NCBI GenBank assembly: GCA_964483805.1
Contig: CAZADH010000132.1
Coordinates: 1 to 16,077 of the forward strand
Length of the DNA: 16,077 nucleotides
Source of the DNA: CAZADH01 sp964483805
Lineage (GTDB): Bacteria; Muiribacteriota; Ozemobacteria; Ozemobacterales; Ozemobacteraceae
Direction: 5' to 3'
The notes below the pieces were generated by a model. The model had not been told where the DNA came from. It saw only the letters and a program-made list of their open reading frames with translations, and searched no databases. A program made the position numbers and the translations under genes. Shown piece by piece: positions 13,243 through 16,077 of the stretch (its first letter is position 1; every line of letters starts with the position of its first letter).

Positions 13243-16077
13243 ATGGCCCGTGCCGAGACAGCCCATTCACAGCACATGCACGAGTCTGGCCGCACCGCGG
13301 CCGGCTCTCTAAGCCATCTGCCCGTTGCCGCCCACCCTGGCGGCGATCGCGTCGGCGGGCTGGTCTTGCTGCTCCTGGCGCTCCTGCCCCTGGTCGTTCT
13401 GGGTTTCGGCTGGGCCAACGAACGGCGACTCCGGTCCGAGGCGGCCGCCACGGCGCTGCGCGAACGGGCCGATGTGGGTCTCGACATCCTCGAACGCGAG
13501 CGCACGCTCGATTTCCAGGTCGGTCGTTACGGCCTGCAACTGCGCGAGCACCTCGCCCGCCATCTCCGAGTGCCCGTTCGCCAGCAGGACAAGGCGCGCG
13601 TCTGGGCGCGCCTGGCCCAGAGCGTTCCCCCGTGTCCGCTGCCCGATACCGACGTCTGGATCTTGACCGCCGCGCCGTCACTGACCGGATCGGAGTTGAT
13701 CAGCGGGCCACCCGAGCGCAGTCGCAAGGGACCCCTGACGGGCGGAATCAGCCGCCGCCTGGTCACCGGTGCCTTCGCCGCCCTCGCCCGCACCGCCACC
13801 GGCCGCTCCACGCCTCAGAGCGACCGGCCCGGTGCCCGGCTCGTCGAGTTCCTCTTCGGACCGGGCATCCCGCTGCAGGCTCTGGCGGTCGCGCAACGCG
13901 CCACACCGACGCCGGTCGTCTATCGGGACCATGCCGCCCGCCTGCTCTGGGACGTCATGCGCTTGCCCGATCGTCGTCTCGTCGGTTTTCTGATCGTTGC
14001 CCGCACGACCACGGCCGCTCGCCGGGCGGCGATGCGCCTCGCCGTGCAGCGCGCCGCGGCTGCCTGCGGCGGCGCCTGTGGATTGATCGCCCTGCGCCAT
14101 CACCCGGTCGGCGATGTGACCGTCGGGTCGGCCCTGCGACGCACCGGCTTTCACCACTGGGTCGCGCGCTGGCGGCAGCCTGGTGCGGTGTTCGCCCTCG
14201 AGCACCACTCGCCCCAACGCGCATTTCGCCTGGGCGCCATCGAGGTCCGGGTACGCGCGCCCACGCATGACGACCATCTCGCGGTCGTTGCCCAGCGGGG
14301 ACCGGCGACACCTGCGTTGCCACCGCTGCTGTTCTTCGGCCAATTCTTGGCCTGGGCCGTGCTCGGGCTCATCGGCTTTCGCGGCCTGATCCACAACGTG
14401 TGGCCGCGCATCTCGCTGCGCGTTCAGTTCATCTTGCAGTTGACGCTGGTTACCCTGACCCCCGTCATCGGCCTCATGGTCTGGGGAAACCAGTATTTGG
14501 CCGGCCGGGAGACCGACCTGGAAAACGCGTGGAAGAGCAGATTCGTGCAGGCACTCACGGGTTACGACGTCGCCCTCGATCAACTGGCGACCCGGTACAT
14601 CGACCGCATGCAGGAAGCGACCAAGGATCCGCGCGTTCTTGCCGGCATTCCCCGACTCGTCGCCTCTGAATCCACGGCGATCGACGCGTTGCTGCACCGG
14701 TTCACCTGCGTTGCTCCACCGTTGCCGGTGGCGGTGGCAGCCCTCTTCGGCCCCGATGGCACCACGGTCGCGCGCGTGGGCGAGCAGATCCCACCCGGCA
14801 CCATGGACGGGTATCTGCACTTCGGTCGGGTGTCGCGGGTCGAGGCCCTGCGGGCCAACATGGCCGCCCGGCGCGAACAGCCGCGCACTGCGGTCACTTT
14901 CAGCGATACCGAACAGGCGATCAAGGGGGCGTATGAAACCTCGTTCGGCGTGCCCATCCATGTGGTTCTCGAGGAAGACCGCGACACCGCAACGCGCATG
15001 CAGTTTGGCCGTGACGAGTTGTGGCAGTTGCACCGATTTGTGTCGGCCGGCACCTCTCATGCGGCCGTGCTGCTCGCCTGGCGACTGAGCGATCTGCGAC
15101 CCCTCGCCATCCGCTCGGCGTCGGTCCGGTGGCAACGCGACCACCCGCAGGCACGGTGGGCCGTGGCTCGCACACGCTTCGATACCGTCCGGCCGCTGGC
15201 GCTCATCCCCAACGCAACCAACCACGGCTCCGACGCCATGGCCCCCGAACTCGCCGCCGCCCTGCGCGAAGCCGCGCTGACCGGGCAGACGGTCATCCGC
15301 CCGTCGACCACCGGGGATGGCCTGGTCATCGCCAGACCGTCGGCACGGCAGCCCGACACGGTGCTCGGCGTCTGCACCGGCCCGGCCCCATGGCGGCACC
15401 AGACCCGTGCGGCCAATTGGCATATCGTGTATTTACTCTTGGCCGGGCTTCTGCTCAGCGGCTGGGCAGGATCGCTCACCACCACCCGGGTCATGCGGCC
15501 TCTGCTCGAGGTTACCGACCGCTTCTCGGCCGCCCGCCAGGGCTCGTTTCGTGCCGAACCCACGCCGCCGCGGGCCGACGAACTCGGTGCGCTCAACGAC
15601 GCGCTCGCCACCATGCTGGCCGGGCTCGAGACCCGACGCCGTCTTGCCGCGCTGGTCGCGACCTCGACGCCCGGTGGTCTCGATGCGCTCGTCGATGCAC
15701 GCCAACCCGGACCGGCTCAACGCCAGACCATCGTCGCCGTCGTTTCCGATATCCGCTCGTTCACGACCCTGTGCGAGGCCCATCCGCCCGAGGCCATCAC
15801 GGCCCTGCTCAACGCGCACTTTTCGGCGATGGCCCGCGTGGTTGCCGAACACGGGGGGGCCGTCGAAAAGTTCATCGGCGATGCCGTGCGGGCCGTTTTC
15901 GTCATCGACGCGGCTGTGCCGCATCGCGCCGCGGCCACGGCCGTCTCCGCGGGACTGGCCATGCTGGCCGAGGTCGAGCAGATCAACCGGCACCGCGCCG
16001 CGGCGCAACTGTTCCCCTACCGCACCGGCGTCGGCCTGGCCATGGGACCGGCCCTGCTCGCGGCGTTCGGCGATCCG
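13243..16077 (+). CDS. Receptor-type class III adenylate/guanylate cyclase with HAMP domain (partial)
   Basis: The frame is open for 945 codons from ATG 13243 and has no stop before the window edge. The order is: helix (37-57), first extracytoplasmic region (about 58-360), two helices (361-384 and 391-414), second extracytoplasmic region (about 415-725), helix (727-745), HAMP (about 740-800, with RPLLEV and DELGALNDAL), and class III cyclase domain from about 828. The two metal-binding aspartates are D836 (SDIRSFT) and D880 (KFIGDA). K876 is the lysine that usually recognises adenine, so cAMP is the likelier product. The transition-state Asn/Arg pair would lie beyond the window. The catalytic domain is cytoplasmic and driven by external signals through HAMP. 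Neither sensor region matches a family I recognise. No ribosome binding site precedes the ATG. Confidence 0.88.
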   Translation, partial: MARAETAHSQHMHESGRTAAGSLSHLPVAAHPGGDRVGGLVLLLLALLPLVVLGFGWANERRLRSEAAATALRERADVGLDILERERTLDFQVGRYGLQLREHLARHLRVPVRQQDKARVWARLAQSVPPCPLPDTDVWILTAAPSLTGSELISGPPERSRKGPLTGGISRRLVTGAFAALARTATGRSTPQSDRPGARLVEFLFGPGIPLQALAVAQRATPTPVVYRDHAARLLWDVMRLPDRRLVGFLIVARTTTAARRAAMRLAVQRAAAACGGACGLIALRHHPVGDVTVGSALRRTGFHHWVARWRQPGAVFALEHHSPQRAFRLGAIEVRVRAPTHDDHLAVVAQRGPATPALPPLLFFGQFLAWAVLGLIGFRGLIHNVWPRISLRVQFILQLTLVTLTPVIGLMVWGNQYLAGRETDLENAWKSRFVQALTGYDVALDQLATRYIDRMQEATKDPRVLAGIPRLVASESTAIDALLHRFTCVAPPLPVAVAALFGPDGTTVARVGEQIPPGTMDGYLHFGRVSRVEALRANMAARREQPRTAVTFSDTEQAIKGAYETSFGVPIHVVLEEDRDTATRMQFGRDELWQLHRFVSAGTSHAAVLLAWRLSDLRPLAIRSASVRWQRDHPQARWAVARTRFDTVRPLALIPNATNHGSDAMAPELAAALREAALTGQTVIRPSTTGDGLVIARPSARQPDTVLGVCTGPAPWRHQTRAANWHIVYLLLAGLLLSGWAGSLTTTRVMRPLLEVTDRFSAARQGSFRAEPTPPRADELGALNDALATMLAGLETRRRLAALVATSTPGGLDALVDARQPGPAQRQTIVAVVSDIRSFTTLCEAHPPEAITALLNAHFSAMARVVAEHGGAVEKFIGDAVRAVFVIDAAVPHRAAATAVSAGLAMLAEVEQINRHRAAAQLFPYRTGVGLAMGPALLAAFGDP

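Noticed and set aside
12609..14270. Long open frame on the + strand, 553 codons
   Set aside because: It overlaps the end of the peptidase and the start of the cyclase in another frame, and is arginine/proline-rich with no motif.
13678..15423. Long open frame on the - strand, 581 codons
   Set aside because: It is antisense to the cyclase receptor, which has recognisable HAMP and catalytic motifs. The translation is rich in R, G, A, Q and H without any domain, as expected of an antisense shadow in GC-rich DNA.

Overview
The window is GC-rich bacterial DNA (roughly two thirds G+C by eye) and tightly packed with genes. No rRNA, tRNA, CRISPR array, insertion sequence or phage gene was seen. A lipoprotein signal, pseudopilins, periplasmic sensor modules and a secreted metallopeptidase indicate a didermal bacterium with elaborate envelope signalling. 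Cyclase receptors with tandem sensors beside pseudopilin/FecR operons recall lineages such as Candidatus Riflebacteria or deltaproteobacterial groups. That placement is an impression, not a demonstrated assignment.

There are three blocks. Block 1 (+ strand, 1-4149) starts with the tail of an unidentified gene, then a compact four-gene operon: short-chain dehydrogenase, zinc-ribbon class I methyltransferase, radical SAM protein with a SPASM-like C-terminus, and a GT-B (MurG/GT28-like) glycosyltransferase. An extended -10 promoter lies ahead of it. The spacing (11 nt, then close or overlapping junctions) suggests one pathway, probably a modified or glycosylated small molecule or cell-surface product. 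The product is unknown.

Block 2 (- strand, 8505 to 4269) is a tight operon: a FecR-domain lipoprotein, a very large GspK/PilX-like pseudopilin carrying an EF-hand and a lipoyl-like segment, a GspI/PilV-like pseudopilin and a GspJ/PulJ-like pseudopilin. K, I and J are the proteins that form the tip complex of type II secretion pseudopili, so the operon may build an unusual pilus or pseudopilus tip.

Block 3 (+ strand, 8710 to the end) holds the most striking gene. It encodes a 738-residue membrane protein in which a periplasmic dCache-type sensor with its own flanking membrane helices is joined to a complete pentameric ligand-gated ion channel subunit (Pro-loop ligand-binding domain plus M1-M4). 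It is followed by a secreted HExxH metallopeptidase and by a receptor-type class III nucleotide cyclase with two extracytoplasmic segments and a HAMP domain. The cyclase gene runs off the window end. The block looks like a sensory unit that converts external chemical signals into ion flux and cyclic nucleotide.

The intergenic region between blocks 2 and 3 carries a pair of 13-bp direct repeats 30 bp apart and a candidate promoter, so the pseudopilin operon and the channel may share control.
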